From Amycolatopsis sp. NBRC 101858 (GTDB lineage: Bacteria; Actinomycetota; Actinomycetes; Mycobacteriales; Pseudonocardiaceae): a stretch of 64,000 nucleotides of DNA. Below the pieces are notes generated by a model, which saw nothing but the letters and a program-made list of their open reading frames with translations, did not search any database and was not told the DNA's origin. The stretch lies in contig NZ_BSTD01000008.1 of the NCBI RefSeq assembly GCF_030269325.1, positions 62,001-126,000 of the forward strand, written 5' to 3'. Shown piece after piece: positions 31,984-40,800 of this stretch. Made by a program: the position numbers and the translations under genes. Each line of letters begins with the position of its first letter. Position 1 is the first letter of the stretch.

Positions 31984-32822
31984 CCCTGGTGCAGCCGGTG
32001 TACGAAGTGGACGGCTGGGCGGCCAACACGATCGACACCGACGGCGTCGAGTGGTGGGTGACCAAGGAGGACGGCTGGTCCGGCGGGCCGGGAGTGCGGC
32101 TCGAGCTGTCCGACCGCCCCCAGCGCGACGGCAGCTTCGACGCGCCTTCGTTCCGCTCGGCACGGGTGATCACCCTGGAGGGGACGGCGATCGCCCCGGA
32201 CGAGTGGGTTCGCGAGCGGGCCAAGGACCGCTTGGCCGCGGTGCTGGCGGACGGGTCCGCGTTGACCCCGCTCGTCGTGGCGGAGAGAACGGTACGCCGG
32301 ACCGCCCAGGTGCGGCTGTCGTCGGCGATCAAGATCGTGGACACGACCCCGGTGAGCTTCGACTGGTCGATCCAGGTGACCGCCCCGGACCCCCTCCGCT
32401 ACGGCGACCCACACGACGCAACCTGCGGCCTGCCGCGGCCCGCTCGGGGCATGGCGTTCCCCGTGCGGTTCCCGCTGGTGTTCGGCCAAGGCGAAGGAGG
32501 CGTGCTCGCGCTGGTGAACTCCGGAACCGCGACCGTGCGTCCGGTGTGGACGATCACGGGGCCGTGCGACCAGCCCGTGATCCGCAACGACTCCACCGGC
32601 GAGCGGATGGCGTTTTCGCTCAGCCTCGCCGAGGGCGACGTGCTGACCGTCGACTCCGCCGCGCGGACGGTGTTCTTGGGCGAGGCTTCCCGCCGTGCCG
32701 CGTTGCTCCCCCGGTCGAAGTGGTTCGGGCTGCCGCCCGGCAGCACGACGATCGGGTTCGAAGCTCTGGACAACACCGCGACAGGCAAGCTGACCGCCCA
32801 CTGGCGCGACGCGTGGATCTGA
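31965..32822 (+). CDS. Distal tail protein (Dit-like)
   Basis: 285-aa protein following the tape measure, the usual place of the distal tail hub of siphophages. Seen: an N-terminal beta-rich half (VYEVDGWAANTIDTDGVEWW; GPGVRLELSDRPQRDGSFDA; ARVITLEGTAIAP) and a C-terminal galectin-like beta half (RPVWTITGPCDQPVIRN; KWFGLPPGSTTIGFEA), consistent with Dit. ATG at 31965 has GGGAGG 4 nt upstream and overlaps the tape-measure gene by 19 nt; GTG at 31980 is an alternative. Confidence 0.72.
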   Translation: MGGEAVTLVQPVYEVDGWAANTIDTDGVEWWVTKEDGWSGGPGVRLELSDRPQRDGSFDAPSFRSARVITLEGTAIAPDEWVRERAKDRLAAVLADGSALTPLVVAERTVRRTAQVRLSSAIKIVDTTPVSFDWSIQVTAPDPLRYGDPHDATCGLPRPARGMAFPVRFPLVFGQGEGGVLALVNSGTATVRPVWTITGPCDQPVIRNDSTGERMAFSLSLAEGDVLTVDSAARTVFLGEASRRAALLPRSKWFGLPPGSTTIGFEALDNTATGKLTAHWRDAWI

Positions 32823-32842
32823 AGAAAGCAGGGGGAACGGCG

Positions 32843-33790
32843 ATGGTAGAGCGGGACCCGGGTTGGGTGGACGGCGTCGACTCCGCCGAAGCCCGGCTCA
32901 TCACCGGCGCGTTGGTGCAGGCGGGAGGCATCGGTGACGCGCTCGATCCACTGCGTGCGCGCCCAGGTGTGCGTGACAGCCCCGGAGACCCGGGCAAGGT
33001 GGCGCTCGTGTCGAACAAGCTGCGGGTCAACCCTTTCCAGGCGGTGCTGAGCGACTCGGCCAAGCCGGGTGACGGCCCGTACATCGTGACCCTCGACGCG
33101 GTGAAGGAGCTGCCGTTCGCCGCGGCGCACGCGTCCCTGTCCCGGTGGGACCTGGTGGTGGCCGAGCTGGCCGGCAGCGGCTTCGTGGTGAACGTCTACA
33201 CCGGGGTGAGCGCGGCCAGCCCCGTGCGGCCGGTGCCGAACCCGGGACCGAGCCTGGTCCTGGCCGAGGTCCAGGTCCCCAAAGACGGCACGCCACCGAC
33301 GGTCACCGACCGGCGGCAGTTCACCGCCGCGATGAGCGGGATCCTGCCCGTGCGCGGCGACACCGATCTGCCGCCCGCCGCGACCGCGCACAGCAGCCAG
33401 CTCGTGTACCGCGTCGACACCGGGGTCCTCCTGTGCAAACGGGATTCGGCCTGGGTGCCCTACCGGCCGCCCCGCGGGGACAGCTGGCATCCCATGACGC
33501 CCCTCGAAGGCGGCTGGAAGAATTTCGTCAGCGGCTACAACACTCCCGCGTACACCCTCATGGACGACGGCTGGGTGCGACTGCGCGGTGTCGTCTGCAA
33601 CGGCACGATCGGCGAGACGATCTTCACGCTCCCGAACAACTGCAAGCCTCCGGTGCAGTGGCTGCTCGGGTCCAGCACGAGTCCCGACGCACACGGCCTG
33701 GTCAACGTCCTGCCGACCGGCGCGATCAAGGCGACCAAGGGCAATCCCGCCTGGATCTCGCTGGACGGCCTGACCTTCGCCACCTACTAG
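32843..33790 (+). CDS. Putative baseplate/receptor-binding (tail fibre-like) protein
   Basis: 315 aa. Seen: an N-terminal part resembling actinophage baseplate proteins (ARLITGALVQAGGIGDALDPLRARPG; VSNKLRVNPFQAVL; PPTVTDRRQFTAAM), then a C-terminal beta domain of tail-fibre-tip style (GWVRLRGVVCNGTIGETIFTLPNNCKPP). Position between Dit-like and Tal-like genes supports a role at the tail tip, and the C-terminal domain is the best candidate for target recognition. ATG at 32843 follows GGGGGAA. The exact family is uncertain. Confidence 0.65.
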   Translation: MVERDPGWVDGVDSAEARLITGALVQAGGIGDALDPLRARPGVRDSPGDPGKVALVSNKLRVNPFQAVLSDSAKPGDGPYIVTLDAVKELPFAAAHASLSRWDLVVAELAGSGFVVNVYTGVSAASPVRPVPNPGPSLVLAEVQVPKDGTPPTVTDRRQFTAAMSGILPVRGDTDLPPAATAHSSQLVYRVDTGVLLCKRDSAWVPYRPPRGDSWHPMTPLEGGWKNFVSGYNTPAYTLMDDGWVRLRGVVCNGTIGETIFTLPNNCKPPVQWLLGSSTSPDAHGLVNVLPTGAIKATKGNPAWISLDGLTFATY

Positions 33791-33799
33791 GCGGGGAAG

Positions 33800-34897
33800 A
33801 TGGGCACGACCTACACCTACCTCATCGCCGATCTGCGGACCGGGACCATCCTCGACGAGCTGCCCCTCTCCGGCGTCTCCTTCGACAAGAAGCTCAACGA
33901 CGCCGGCACCTTCCGCGGCCGGCTGCGCGTCGACGATCCCGAGATCCGGATCCGCGAGCCGCGGGTGCTCGCCGAACCCGGGCGCTGTGCCGTCTACGTC
34001 GATCGGGATGGTGAGCTGCTGTGGGGTGGCGTCGTCTGGACGAGCCGCTACAGCGCGGCCGGCGGCGTGCTGGAGCTCGGCGCCGCCGACTTCCTTTCCT
34101 ACTTCGACCACCGGCTGGTGCTCGATCCCGTCGATCCGGCGAAACCCGTCCCCCTCACCGGGGACCAGCTCGACGTCGTCCGGCAGCTCGTCGCCCTCGT
34201 GCAGTCCCCTGTGGACGGTGACGTCGCCGTTCGGGTCACCGGTCCCGCGTCTTCCGGGGTGTCCCGCGCCCTGACCTACGCGGCCGCCGATCTCAAGGTG
34301 GCCGGTGAGGTCCTGCGCGACCTGGCCGGCACCGACGACGGCCTCGACTTCGCCTTCGACGTCCGCTACGACGGCAACGGCGTGCCCGAACGCCTGCTGA
34401 ACCTGGGCCACCCGCGGCTCGGGTCCGCGGCCGGCGCGGACGCCTACGTCTGGGAGTACGGCGCGAACCTCGTCGACTTCGTCTGGCCGAGCGACGCGGC
34501 GAACATGGCCACTCGCGTGCTGGGGACCGGTGCCGGCGGCGTTGTCGTGCGGGCCGACCCGACCGCGCACGACGCCGGCTGGCCGCTGCTGGAGGCGGCC
34601 GCGTCCCCGATCGACACCGCGGACCCGGCGATGCTGGCCGCGCACGTCGCGGGCGAGCTCGCCACGCGGCGGCGGCCCGTCGTGCTGCCCGAGCTGACCG
34701 TGCGCGCCGACCTCGATCCGGTGGTGGGCTCGTACTCGGTCGGCGACGACGTCCGGGTGGTCGTCGACGACCCGTTCTTCGCCGGCGACCAGCTCGACGT
34801 GACCGTCCGGCTGCTCGGCCTGGCGGTCACCCCCGGCGACGACGCCGGGCAGGAGGAGGTCGTCCTCACCGTCGCACCCCTGCTGGAGCCCTCGTGA
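33800..34897 (+). CDS. Tail-associated (Tal/gp37-like) tail-tip protein
   Basis: 365 aa, resembling the siphovirus ReqiPepy6 Gp37-like family found at the tail tip of actinophages. Seen: YTYLIADLRTGTILDELPLS, FRGRLRVDDPEIR, VYVDRDGELLWGGVVWTSRY, which form the gp27-like hub fold of Tal proteins. No peptidoglycan-degrading domain is evident. ATG at 33800 follows the previous stop by 9 nt, and its TGA overlaps the next GTG by 4 nt. Confidence 0.75.
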   Translation: MGTTYTYLIADLRTGTILDELPLSGVSFDKKLNDAGTFRGRLRVDDPEIRIREPRVLAEPGRCAVYVDRDGELLWGGVVWTSRYSAAGGVLELGAADFLSYFDHRLVLDPVDPAKPVPLTGDQLDVVRQLVALVQSPVDGDVAVRVTGPASSGVSRALTYAAADLKVAGEVLRDLAGTDDGLDFAFDVRYDGNGVPERLLNLGHPRLGSAAGADAYVWEYGANLVDFVWPSDAANMATRVLGTGAGGVVVRADPTAHDAGWPLLEAAASPIDTADPAMLAAHVAGELATRRRPVVLPELTVRADLDPVVGSYSVGDDVRVVVDDPFFAGDQLDVTVRLLGLAVTPGDDAGQEEVVLTVAPLLEPS

Positions 34898-35304
34898 GCC
34901 GCGTCAACCAGCCGGACACGCTGGTTTCGGTGCTCCGCGAGATCCAGCGGCGCCTGCGTGTACTCGAAAGCACCCGCCGCACCGCGGGATTCGCCGCACG
35001 CGCTTCGACGGTGACCGCGTTCCAGCCCGCGCGCCCTGAAGAGTGGCCAAGCACGACCTCCGCCGAGTGGACGCCGCTGGTCCGGTTGCTCACCCGGCCC
35101 GGCGACGTCCTGGTCGTCCTCGACGCCGTGGCGGACGACGCGGGCGAGGTACGGGTGCTGGTGGACGGCGAACCGGTCTTCACCGGCGAGGCGGGTCGCC
35201 ACGAAGTCGCCGTCACCGCGAACGCGGCCGTGGCCGAGCTGACGGTCGAAGCCCGCCGGACCGGCGCCACGGGGACGGTCCGGGTGGCGGCGTTCGCCCT
35301 GTGA
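34894..35304 (+). CDS. Small protein ending the tail cassette
   Basis: 136 aa, not assigned to a family. Seen: a helical N-terminus (LVSVLREIQRRLRVLES) suitable for trimerisation, followed by a beta-rich C-terminal half. This layout is common in short fibre or tip accessory proteins. GTG overlaps the Tal-like stop (GTGA). No holin, endolysin or regulator follows; the next gene is the second GH92 mannosidase. Confidence 0.6.
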   Translation: MSRVNQPDTLVSVLREIQRRLRVLESTRRTAGFAARASTVTAFQPARPEEWPSTTSAEWTPLVRLLTRPGDVLVVLDAVADDAGEVRVLVDGEPVFTGEAGRHEVAVTANAAVAELTVEARRTGATGTVRVAAFAL

Positions 35305-35381
35305 CCCGCTGTCCGGAACGAGACAGGTATTCACCGCCCTCTTGACCGGTTCGTCGGGCGTTGCCGAAGGTGTCGAGGGAT

Positions 35382-35393
35382 GACATCGTTGGC
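35382..35393. promoter_or_regulatory. Imperfect LacI-type operator before the second GH92 gene
   Basis: GACATCGTTGGC matches the lacI-start palindrome at 10 of 12 positions and ends 12 bp before the GTG start codon. Weaker than the other sites. Confidence 0.4.
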
Positions 35394-35405
35394 AGGAGGA
35401 GCTCA

Positions 35406-37793
35406 GTGAAGAGCAAGGTCCTGGCGGGCGCGTTGACGCTCGCCGTGGTGGCGACGGGGGTGAGTCCCGTTGCCGCTGAAGCGTCCGGTGGGGACGCCCT
35501 CGATGCCGTCAACACGTTCATCGGCACGCAGGACGAGGGCAACACGTTCCCCGGCGCATCGGCGCCGTTTGGGATGACGCAGGTCAGCCCGATCACCTCG
35601 CACTACGCCGGCTACCGCTACACCGACACCGCGATCCGCGGCTTCGGGCACTTCTTCCTGTCCGGCGCGGGCTGCTGGGAGCAGGGCGGCCTCGTCTCGA
35701 CGCTGCCGACGACCGGGGAAGTGGGCCCCGGCAAGGCCTTCGACACGACCAAGGCGTCCACTTTCGACCAGAAGCTGTACGCGGCGCCCTTCACCCACGA
35801 CGGAGAGGTCGGCAAGCCCGGCTACTACAAGGTCCACCTGACCGGCTACGGCGGCGTCGACGTCGAGACGACCGCGGCCACGCGGGCGGGTGCCGAGCGG
35901 TACACGTTCGCGCAGTCCGGTGACGCCAACGTCTTCGTCAACGTCGGGCAGGCCAACGACAAGGAACCGGTGACGGGCAGCAGCATCCGCGTCGTCGACG
36001 ACCGGACCGTCGAAGGAACCGTGGAGTCGCAGGCCTTCTGCGGCGGCAAGGCCTACACGACCTACTTCACGACGAAGTTCGACAAGCCGTTCAAGTCCTC
36101 GGGCACGTGGTCGCCGACCGGTGGCACCCCGGGCAGCCGCGAGTCGAGCGGCGGCGCGGGCCTGCGTGGCGCGTGGCTGACCTTCGCCGGCGGCGGCCAG
36201 GTCACCGCCACCACCGCGATCTCCCAGGTGGACGCGCAGGGCGCGCGGGCCAACCTGGCCGCCGAGCGCATCCGGTCGTTCGACGCGGCGAAGGCCGACG
36301 TCCAGCGCACCTGGCGCACGGAATTGTCCAGTGTGGACATCAAGGGCGGCTCGACCGACGACCGGACCGTGTTCTACACCTCGCTCTACCACGCGCTCCT
36401 GCAGCCGCTGACCGCGAACGACGCCGACGGCCGCTACTACGGCTTCGACAAGAAGATCCACCGCGCGGTCGGCTGGACCTACTACGACTTCTTCTCGCTG
36501 TGGGACACCTACCGCTCGCAGAACCAGCTCCTCGCGCTGCTGAAGCCGGACCGCGCGAAGGACATCGCGAAGAGCATCCTCGCCATCCACGACCAGGGCG
36601 GCTGGCTGCCGCGGTGGGCGTACGCGAGCCAGGAGACGAACACGATGACCGGCGACCCGGTCACGCCGTTCCTCGTGGACCTTTGGCGGTTCGGTGCGCT
36701 GTCGGGCAACGAGATGCGCGCTTACCAGGCGTTGCTGCAGAACTCGACGCAGATCCCGCCCGCGTCGTCGCCGTTCCAGGGGCGCTCGGGCAACGCGAGC
36801 TACCAGCAGGACGGCTTCGTCCAGTACGACCCGGACTTCCCGAAGAAGGGCCAGGACACCGACCCGAACCACGGCGCTTCGGCCACCCTGGAGTACGCGC
36901 TCGGTGACTGTTCGCTGTCGGTCATGGCCGCGGGGCTCGGCAAGAAGGACGACGCGGCCGCGCTGGCCGCGAAGGGCCGGACCTACCGGACGCTGTGGGA
37001 CGAAACGCAGACCGATCGCGGCTTCACCGGCTTCTTCCGGCCGAAGGTCGCGGGCGGCGACTGGTTCAGCCCCGCCGACAAGCCGTACAGCCCGCAGAGC
37101 CAGGACGGCTTCCACGAGGGCACGGCCTGGCAGTACCAGTGGCTCGTCCAGCAGGACGTCCCCGGCCTGGAGCAGCGGATGGGCGGCCCGGCGGCCACCG
37201 GCAAGCGGCTCGACGACTTCTTCGCCTACGACGAACTGGTGAAGAACCCCGCGACCGCGGTCCGCGAAAACTGGGTCGTCGGCCCGTACGACTACTACGA
37301 CCAGTTCCGCTACAACCCGAACAACGAGCCGGACCTGCACTCGCCGTGGATGTACGCGCTCACCGGCCGGCCGGCGAAGACGTCGACGGTCGTGCGGGCG
37401 GCGCACACGCTGTTCACCAACGCGCCCAACGGCGTCACCGGGAACGACGACCTCGGCACGATGTCGGCCTGGTACGTCTTCAGCGCGCTGGGTCTCTACC
37501 CCGCCGTCCCAGGGACTGGGAACTTCGTGCTGAACGCGCCGCGGTTCGCGAAGTCCGTGCTGCACCTGGAGAACGGGCGGGACATCACGATCCAGGCGCC
37601 GGCTGCGGACGGCTCGAAGCTGCAGTACGTCTCGGGCCTGAAGGTCGGCTCGAAGCCGAGTGATCGCGTGTACGTCAATGTGGACCAGCTGAAGCGTGGC
37701 ACGACGCTCGACTTCCGCCTGACCGCCGACGCCGCGGCGGCCACGTGGGGGACCTCGCCGTCCTCCGCACCGGTTTCGCCCTGCTCGGGGTAG
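35406..37793 (+). CDS. Secreted GH92 alpha-mannosidase, core form
   Basis: Second exo-alpha-mannosidase, 795 aa, without the C-terminal extra domains of the first. Seen: signal peptide (VLAGALTLAVVATGVSPVAA), GH92 start DALDAVNTFIGTQ and GNTFPGASAPFGMTQ, and catalytic-region motifs HEGTAWQYQWLVQQD, NEPDLHSPWMYA and GNDDLGTMSAWYVFSALG. GTG at 35406 has AGGAGG 5 nt upstream. It differs from the first in the substrate-loop regions, so the two probably cut different mannosyl linkages. A LacI-like half-conserved operator lies upstream and a 17-bp imperfect stem terminator downstream. Confidence 0.93.
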   Translation: MKSKVLAGALTLAVVATGVSPVAAEASGGDALDAVNTFIGTQDEGNTFPGASAPFGMTQVSPITSHYAGYRYTDTAIRGFGHFFLSGAGCWEQGGLVSTLPTTGEVGPGKAFDTTKASTFDQKLYAAPFTHDGEVGKPGYYKVHLTGYGGVDVETTAATRAGAERYTFAQSGDANVFVNVGQANDKEPVTGSSIRVVDDRTVEGTVESQAFCGGKAYTTYFTTKFDKPFKSSGTWSPTGGTPGSRESSGGAGLRGAWLTFAGGGQVTATTAISQVDAQGARANLAAERIRSFDAAKADVQRTWRTELSSVDIKGGSTDDRTVFYTSLYHALLQPLTANDADGRYYGFDKKIHRAVGWTYYDFFSLWDTYRSQNQLLALLKPDRAKDIAKSILAIHDQGGWLPRWAYASQETNTMTGDPVTPFLVDLWRFGALSGNEMRAYQALLQNSTQIPPASSPFQGRSGNASYQQDGFVQYDPDFPKKGQDTDPNHGASATLEYALGDCSLSVMAAGLGKKDDAAALAAKGRTYRTLWDETQTDRGFTGFFRPKVAGGDWFSPADKPYSPQSQDGFHEGTAWQYQWLVQQDVPGLEQRMGGPAATGKRLDDFFAYDELVKNPATAVRENWVVGPYDYYDQFRYNPNNEPDLHSPWMYALTGRPAKTSTVVRAAHTLFTNAPNGVTGNDDLGTMSAWYVFSALGLYPAVPGTGNFVLNAPRFAKSVLHLENGRDITIQAPAADGSKLQYVSGLKVGSKPSDRVYVNVDQLKRGTTLDFRLTADAAAATWGTSPSSAPVSPCSG

Positions 37794-37802
37794 CCGCCGG
37801 AC

Positions 37803-37846
37803 GCTCACGGCCGTGGTCCAGACCACAATGGACCACGGTCGTGAGC
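37803..37846 (+). terminator. Terminator after the second GH92 gene
   Basis: GCTCACG and CCGTGGTCC pair with GGACCACGG and CGTGAGC around a 10-nt loop, with one mismatch. The rest of the gap to 38008 shows no gene. Confidence 0.75.
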
Positions 37847-38008
37847 ATCGTCACGGGCCCCGGTGTTCCCGTGAGGGCCGTCACGCCTCACACTGGTATC
37901 AGCACGTCCGACAGCGCCGTTGACGTCCACAGGCAGTCCGCCTTGGACGGTGCGTCGGACGTTTTCTCATGTCACGACCAAAGTGGTGAGACCCCACAGG
38001 AGGAAGAA

Positions 38009-38374
38009 GTGTCCAGCAAGGCCGCTCTAGTTTTCCGCGTGGCCGCAGTTGCCGAAGCCCTGTCTTGGGCGGCGCTGCTTGTCGGGATGTTCCTCAAGTA
38101 CGTCGTGCACTCCTCCGGTGAGGGCGGCGTGCCCGTCATCGGCATGGTGCACGGCGTGATCTTCGTCCTCTACGTGGTCGTCTCCCTGTCCGTGGTGAAG
38201 CCGCTCGGCTGGCGCCCGAAGACGCTGGTCCTCGCCCTGCTCGCGAGCATCCCGCCGCTGTTCACGTGGCTGTTCGAGAAGTGGGCGCTGCGCAACGGCA
38301 AGCTCGACGGCCCGCAGCGGCTGTCCCACGGCGGTGTCGGCCTGTTCCAGGTCCAGGAACCCGTCGCCGTCTGA
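38009..38374 (+). CDS. DUF3817 integral membrane protein
   Basis: Small actinobacterial membrane protein of 121 aa with unknown function. Seen: three hydrophobic helices with the DUF3817 features FRVAAVAEALSWAALLVGMF, GMVHGVIFVLYVV and LGWRPKTLVLALLASIPPLFTWLFEKW. GTG at 38009 has AGGAGG 5 nt upstream. Single gene, ended by a strong hairpin shared with the convergent MarR gene. Confidence 0.88.
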   Translation: MSSKAALVFRVAAVAEALSWAALLVGMFLKYVVHSSGEGGVPVIGMVHGVIFVLYVVVSLSVVKPLGWRPKTLVLALLASIPPLFTWLFEKWALRNGKLDGPQRLSHGGVGLFQVQEPVAV

Positions 38375-38387
38375 TTCCCGGAATGTG

Positions 38388-38419
38388 AGAAAGGCCCGCA
38401 CTCCGGTGCGGGCCTTTCT
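38388..38419. terminator. Bidirectional terminator, DUF3817/MarR
   Basis: Perfect 14-bp stem AGAAAGGCCCGCAC / GTGCGGGCCTTTCT with a 4-nt TCCG loop, U-rich on the plus-strand 3' side. Confidence 0.85.
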
Positions 38420-38432
38420 GCTGTCCGGAGTG

Positions 38433-38933
38433 CTATTCGGTGAAGTCGCCGGCCGCGCGCCGCACCTTCGTCAGCAGGTCCGTGAGCTGCTCGGTCTGCC
38501 GGTCGGTGAGCCCGGTCAGCCCGAAGCCGATGTCGTTGACGGCAACGGTCGCGGACTCGCGGCGCTTGCGGCCTTCGTCGGTGATCTCGACGAGCGTCGT
38601 GCGCCGGTCGGTCGGGTGCGGGACGCGCTTCACGAGCCCGTCGCGCTCCAGCCGGTCGACTATGTTGGTGACACTGGTGGGGTGCAGCTGGAGCCGCTCG
38701 CCCATCACCCGCATCGGCAGGCTGGCGCTGCGGGCGAAGGTGAGCAGCACCAGTGCTTCGTACCGGGCGAAGGTCAGGCCGTGCGGCTTGAGCGCGCCGT
38801 CCACCGCGGACTGGATGATCTGCTGGACCCGCATCACGCCGGTGACCGCGGCCATGGTGCCGGAGGGCCCGATCCGGGCCTCCCAGAGCTGTGCCGCGCG
38901 GGCGATCGGGTCGAACGGCAGCGGACGGTTCAT
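38433..38933 (-). CDS. MarR-family regulator
   Basis: Winged-helix dimeric repressor, 166 aa. Seen: LKPHGLTFARYEALVLLTFA, then helix-turn-helix LPMRVMGERLQLHPTSVTNIVDRLERDGLV and wing RVPHPTDRRTTLVEITDEGR (about 72-120). ATG at 38933; a TAACTT just upstream on the minus strand suggests a near-leaderless transcript. It is divergent from the thiamine-binding-like gene. The ligand is unknown. Confidence 0.9.
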   Translation of the reverse strand: MNRPLPFDPIARAAQLWEARIGPSGTMAAVTGVMRVQQIIQSAVDGALKPHGLTFARYEALVLLTFARSASLPMRVMGERLQLHPTSVTNIVDRLERDGLVKRVPHPTDRRTTLVEITDEGRKRRESATVAVNDIGFGLTGLTDRQTEQLTDLLTKVRRAAGDFTE

Positions 38934-39010
38934 GACACGCGAAGTTACCAGCGGGTACCGGCGGGTGTCGCACGACCGGCGGAAAGAACACCGAAGAAGG
39001 GACTTCCGAC

Positions 39011-39313
39011 ATGATCGTCGCGTTCAGTGTCAGCCCGTCCGGAGGCGAGCCGGACGGCGGGGTGAGCGAGGCCGTCGCCCGCGCGGTGAAGGTCGTCCGC
39101 GAGTCCGGGCTGCCCAACTCGACCAACGCGATGTTCACCAACATCGAGGGCGAGTGGGACGAAGTGATGGACGTCGTGAAGCGGGCGGTCGAGGCCGCGG
39201 GGGAGGGCTCGGCGCGGGTCGGGCTGGTCCTGAAGGCCGACATCCGCCCCGGCTTCGAAGGCCAGCTCGAGGCCAAGGTGGACCGCATCGAAGCCCACCT
39301 GCGCGAGGAGTGA
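39011..39313 (+). CDS. MTH1187-type thiamine-binding protein
   Basis: 100-aa cytoplasmic protein of the MTH1187/YkoF-like thiamine-binding family. Seen: MIVAFSVSPSGG, the NSTNAMFTNIEGEWDEVMDVVKRAV core and GLVLKADIRPGFEGQLEAKV. The family binds thiamine or hydroxymethylpyrimidine-like ligands; no riboswitch is seen here. It is divergent from the MarR gene and its stop abuts that of the convergent downstream gene. Confidence 0.85.
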   Translation: MIVAFSVSPSGGEPDGGVSEAVARAVKVVRESGLPNSTNAMFTNIEGEWDEVMDVVKRAVEAAGEGSARVGLVLKADIRPGFEGQLEAKVDRIEAHLREE

Positions 39314-39721
39314 CTAGGGGAGGGGCGGGGTGAAGGCGACCGTCCAGCGGCCGTCTTCGGTCGTCACCGTCAGCGGGTAGCTGAACGGCTTGCCGTCGCC
39401 GAGGGCGCCGGTGACCGTCGCGCGGGCCGGGGCCGCCGCGTCCGGGCCCAGCTCCACCCGCACGTCGTGGACGCCGCGGTCGGCCAGCACCGTGACGTAG
39501 TCCTTCGCGAAGTCGCCTCCGCCGGATCCCGGGTAGTCGAGCAGGCCGGCGAAAGCGTCGGCGTCGTGACCGGACAGTGCCGCCACGAGCCGGTCGCGCA
39601 GCTCGGCGGGCGAAGCGGCCCCCGGGTCCGGTTCGTGCACGATGAGCAGCGTCACCGCGCCGATCCAGGCGACGGCGGCCGCGATCGACAGGCCCACCTT
39701 CACGTCACGCCGGATGTGCAC
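39314..39721 (-). CDS. Hypothetical membrane-anchored protein
   Basis: 135 aa, family not recognised. Seen: one N-terminal membrane helix (VGLSIAAAVAWIGAVTLLIV) as a signal anchor, then an extracytoplasmic domain of about 100 residues with the pattern of small NTF2-like/lipoprotein domains (LRDRLVAALSGHDADAFAGLL ... ARATVTGALGDGKPFSYPLTV). The GTG start at 39721 is uncertain; in-frame alternatives lie further upstream. Confidence 0.65.
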   Translation of the reverse strand: MHIRRDVKVGLSIAAAVAWIGAVTLLIVHEPDPGAASPAELRDRLVAALSGHDADAFAGLLDYPGSGGGDFAKDYVTVLADRGVHDVRVELGPDAAAPARATVTGALGDGKPFSYPLTVTTEDGRWTVAFTPPLP

Positions 39722-39813
39722 CGGCCGAGCCTGCCCCACACGGCGCCGTCCTGCCAATCGGACCGGCCGGGCACCCCGTGAAACTCCTCCGGCACGCGTG
39801 CCAGGATGGAGAC

Positions 39814-40794
39814 GTGACACAACCACGCGGATCTGCAGCGAAGTCAGCGGCCCTGTCCGCCGCCCTTTCCGGCGCGGTCGACCTGTCCGCGCTCAAGGCC
39901 CGCGCCGAATCGGCGCAGAGGCAGCCGGCCCCGGCGGCCGGCCCGGCCGGTGGCGACGCGCCGCCGCCGCCCGCCCCGGGTTCGTCCGAGGCCGTGATCG
40001 ATGTCACCGAGGCCACCTTCCAGGCCGAGGTCGTGGAGCGGTCCCTGCACCAGCTGGTGATCGTCGATCTGTGGGCCGAGTGGTGCGGCCCGTGCAAGCA
40101 GCTGTCCCCGGTGCTGGAGCGGATGGCCGCCGAGTCCGGCGGCGCCTGGGTCGTCGCGAAGGTCGACGTCGACGCGAACCCGCGCATCGCGCAGCTGTTC
40201 GGCGCGCAGTCCATCCCGACGATCGTCGCCATCGGCGGCGGCCAGCCGGTCGACGCCTTCTCCGGCGCGCTGCCCGAGCCCGAAATCCGCAAGTGGATCA
40301 ACGCGCTGCTCGACGCCCTGCGCGACAAGCTCCCGGCGATCCGCGAGGCCGAGGCCAACGGCGCCGGCCCGGTCGAGGAGCCCGAGGACCCGCGCTTCAC
40401 CGAGGCGGAAGAGGCCTTCGAGCGGGGCGACTTCGCCGCCGCGCAGGCCGCGTACGAGCGCATTCTCGACGTCGAGCCGGCCAACGAGCTGGCGAAGAAC
40501 GCCCTGGCCCAGGTCAAGTTCACCGCTCGCGCGGAGAGCGCCGACCCGGAGGCGCGCGCGAAGGCCGACGCCGACCCGTCCGACCTGGCGGCCCAGCTCG
40601 ACGCGGCCGACCTGGAGATCGCGGAGAACAACGTGGAGGCGGGCTTCAAGCGCCTGATCGACACGGTCCGCCGCACGGCGGGCGACGACCGCAACAAGGT
40701 CCGCGAGCACCTGGTGGCGCTGTTCGACCTCTTCGACCCGGCCGACGACCGCGTCATGAAGGCCCGCCGCGACCTGGCTTCCGCCCTGTTCTGA
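39814..40794 (+). CDS. Thioredoxin-domain co-chaperone, YbbN-like
   Basis: 326 aa. Seen: an Ala/Pro-rich N-terminus, a thioredoxin fold (about 65-165) with active site WAEWCGPCKQ and cis-Pro in SIPTIVAI, and a helical TPR-like C-terminus (EAEEAFERGDFAAAQAAYER; LAKNALAQVKF). This is the YbbN/CnoX order. Unlike E. coli YbbN, both active-site cysteines are present, so it should be redox-active. GTG at 39814 with a GGAGA-containing stretch was preferred to a longer reading. A 38-bp palindromic terminator follows. Confidence 0.88.
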   Translation: MTQPRGSAAKSAALSAALSGAVDLSALKARAESAQRQPAPAAGPAGGDAPPPPAPGSSEAVIDVTEATFQAEVVERSLHQLVIVDLWAEWCGPCKQLSPVLERMAAESGGAWVVAKVDVDANPRIAQLFGAQSIPTIVAIGGGQPVDAFSGALPEPEIRKWINALLDALRDKLPAIREAEANGAGPVEEPEDPRFTEAEEAFERGDFAAAQAAYERILDVEPANELAKNALAQVKFTARAESADPEARAKADADPSDLAAQLDAADLEIAENNVEAGFKRLIDTVRRTAGDDRNKVREHLVALFDLFDPADDRVMKARRDLASALF

Positions 40795-40800
40795 GCTCGA

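Noticed and set aside
28734..35304. Complete prophage or R-type (contractile) tailocin
   Set aside because: No integrase, portal, capsid, terminase or attachment-like repeats were seen. No sheath, baseplate spike or contractile-type genes are present either; the tail is non-contractile siphovirus type.
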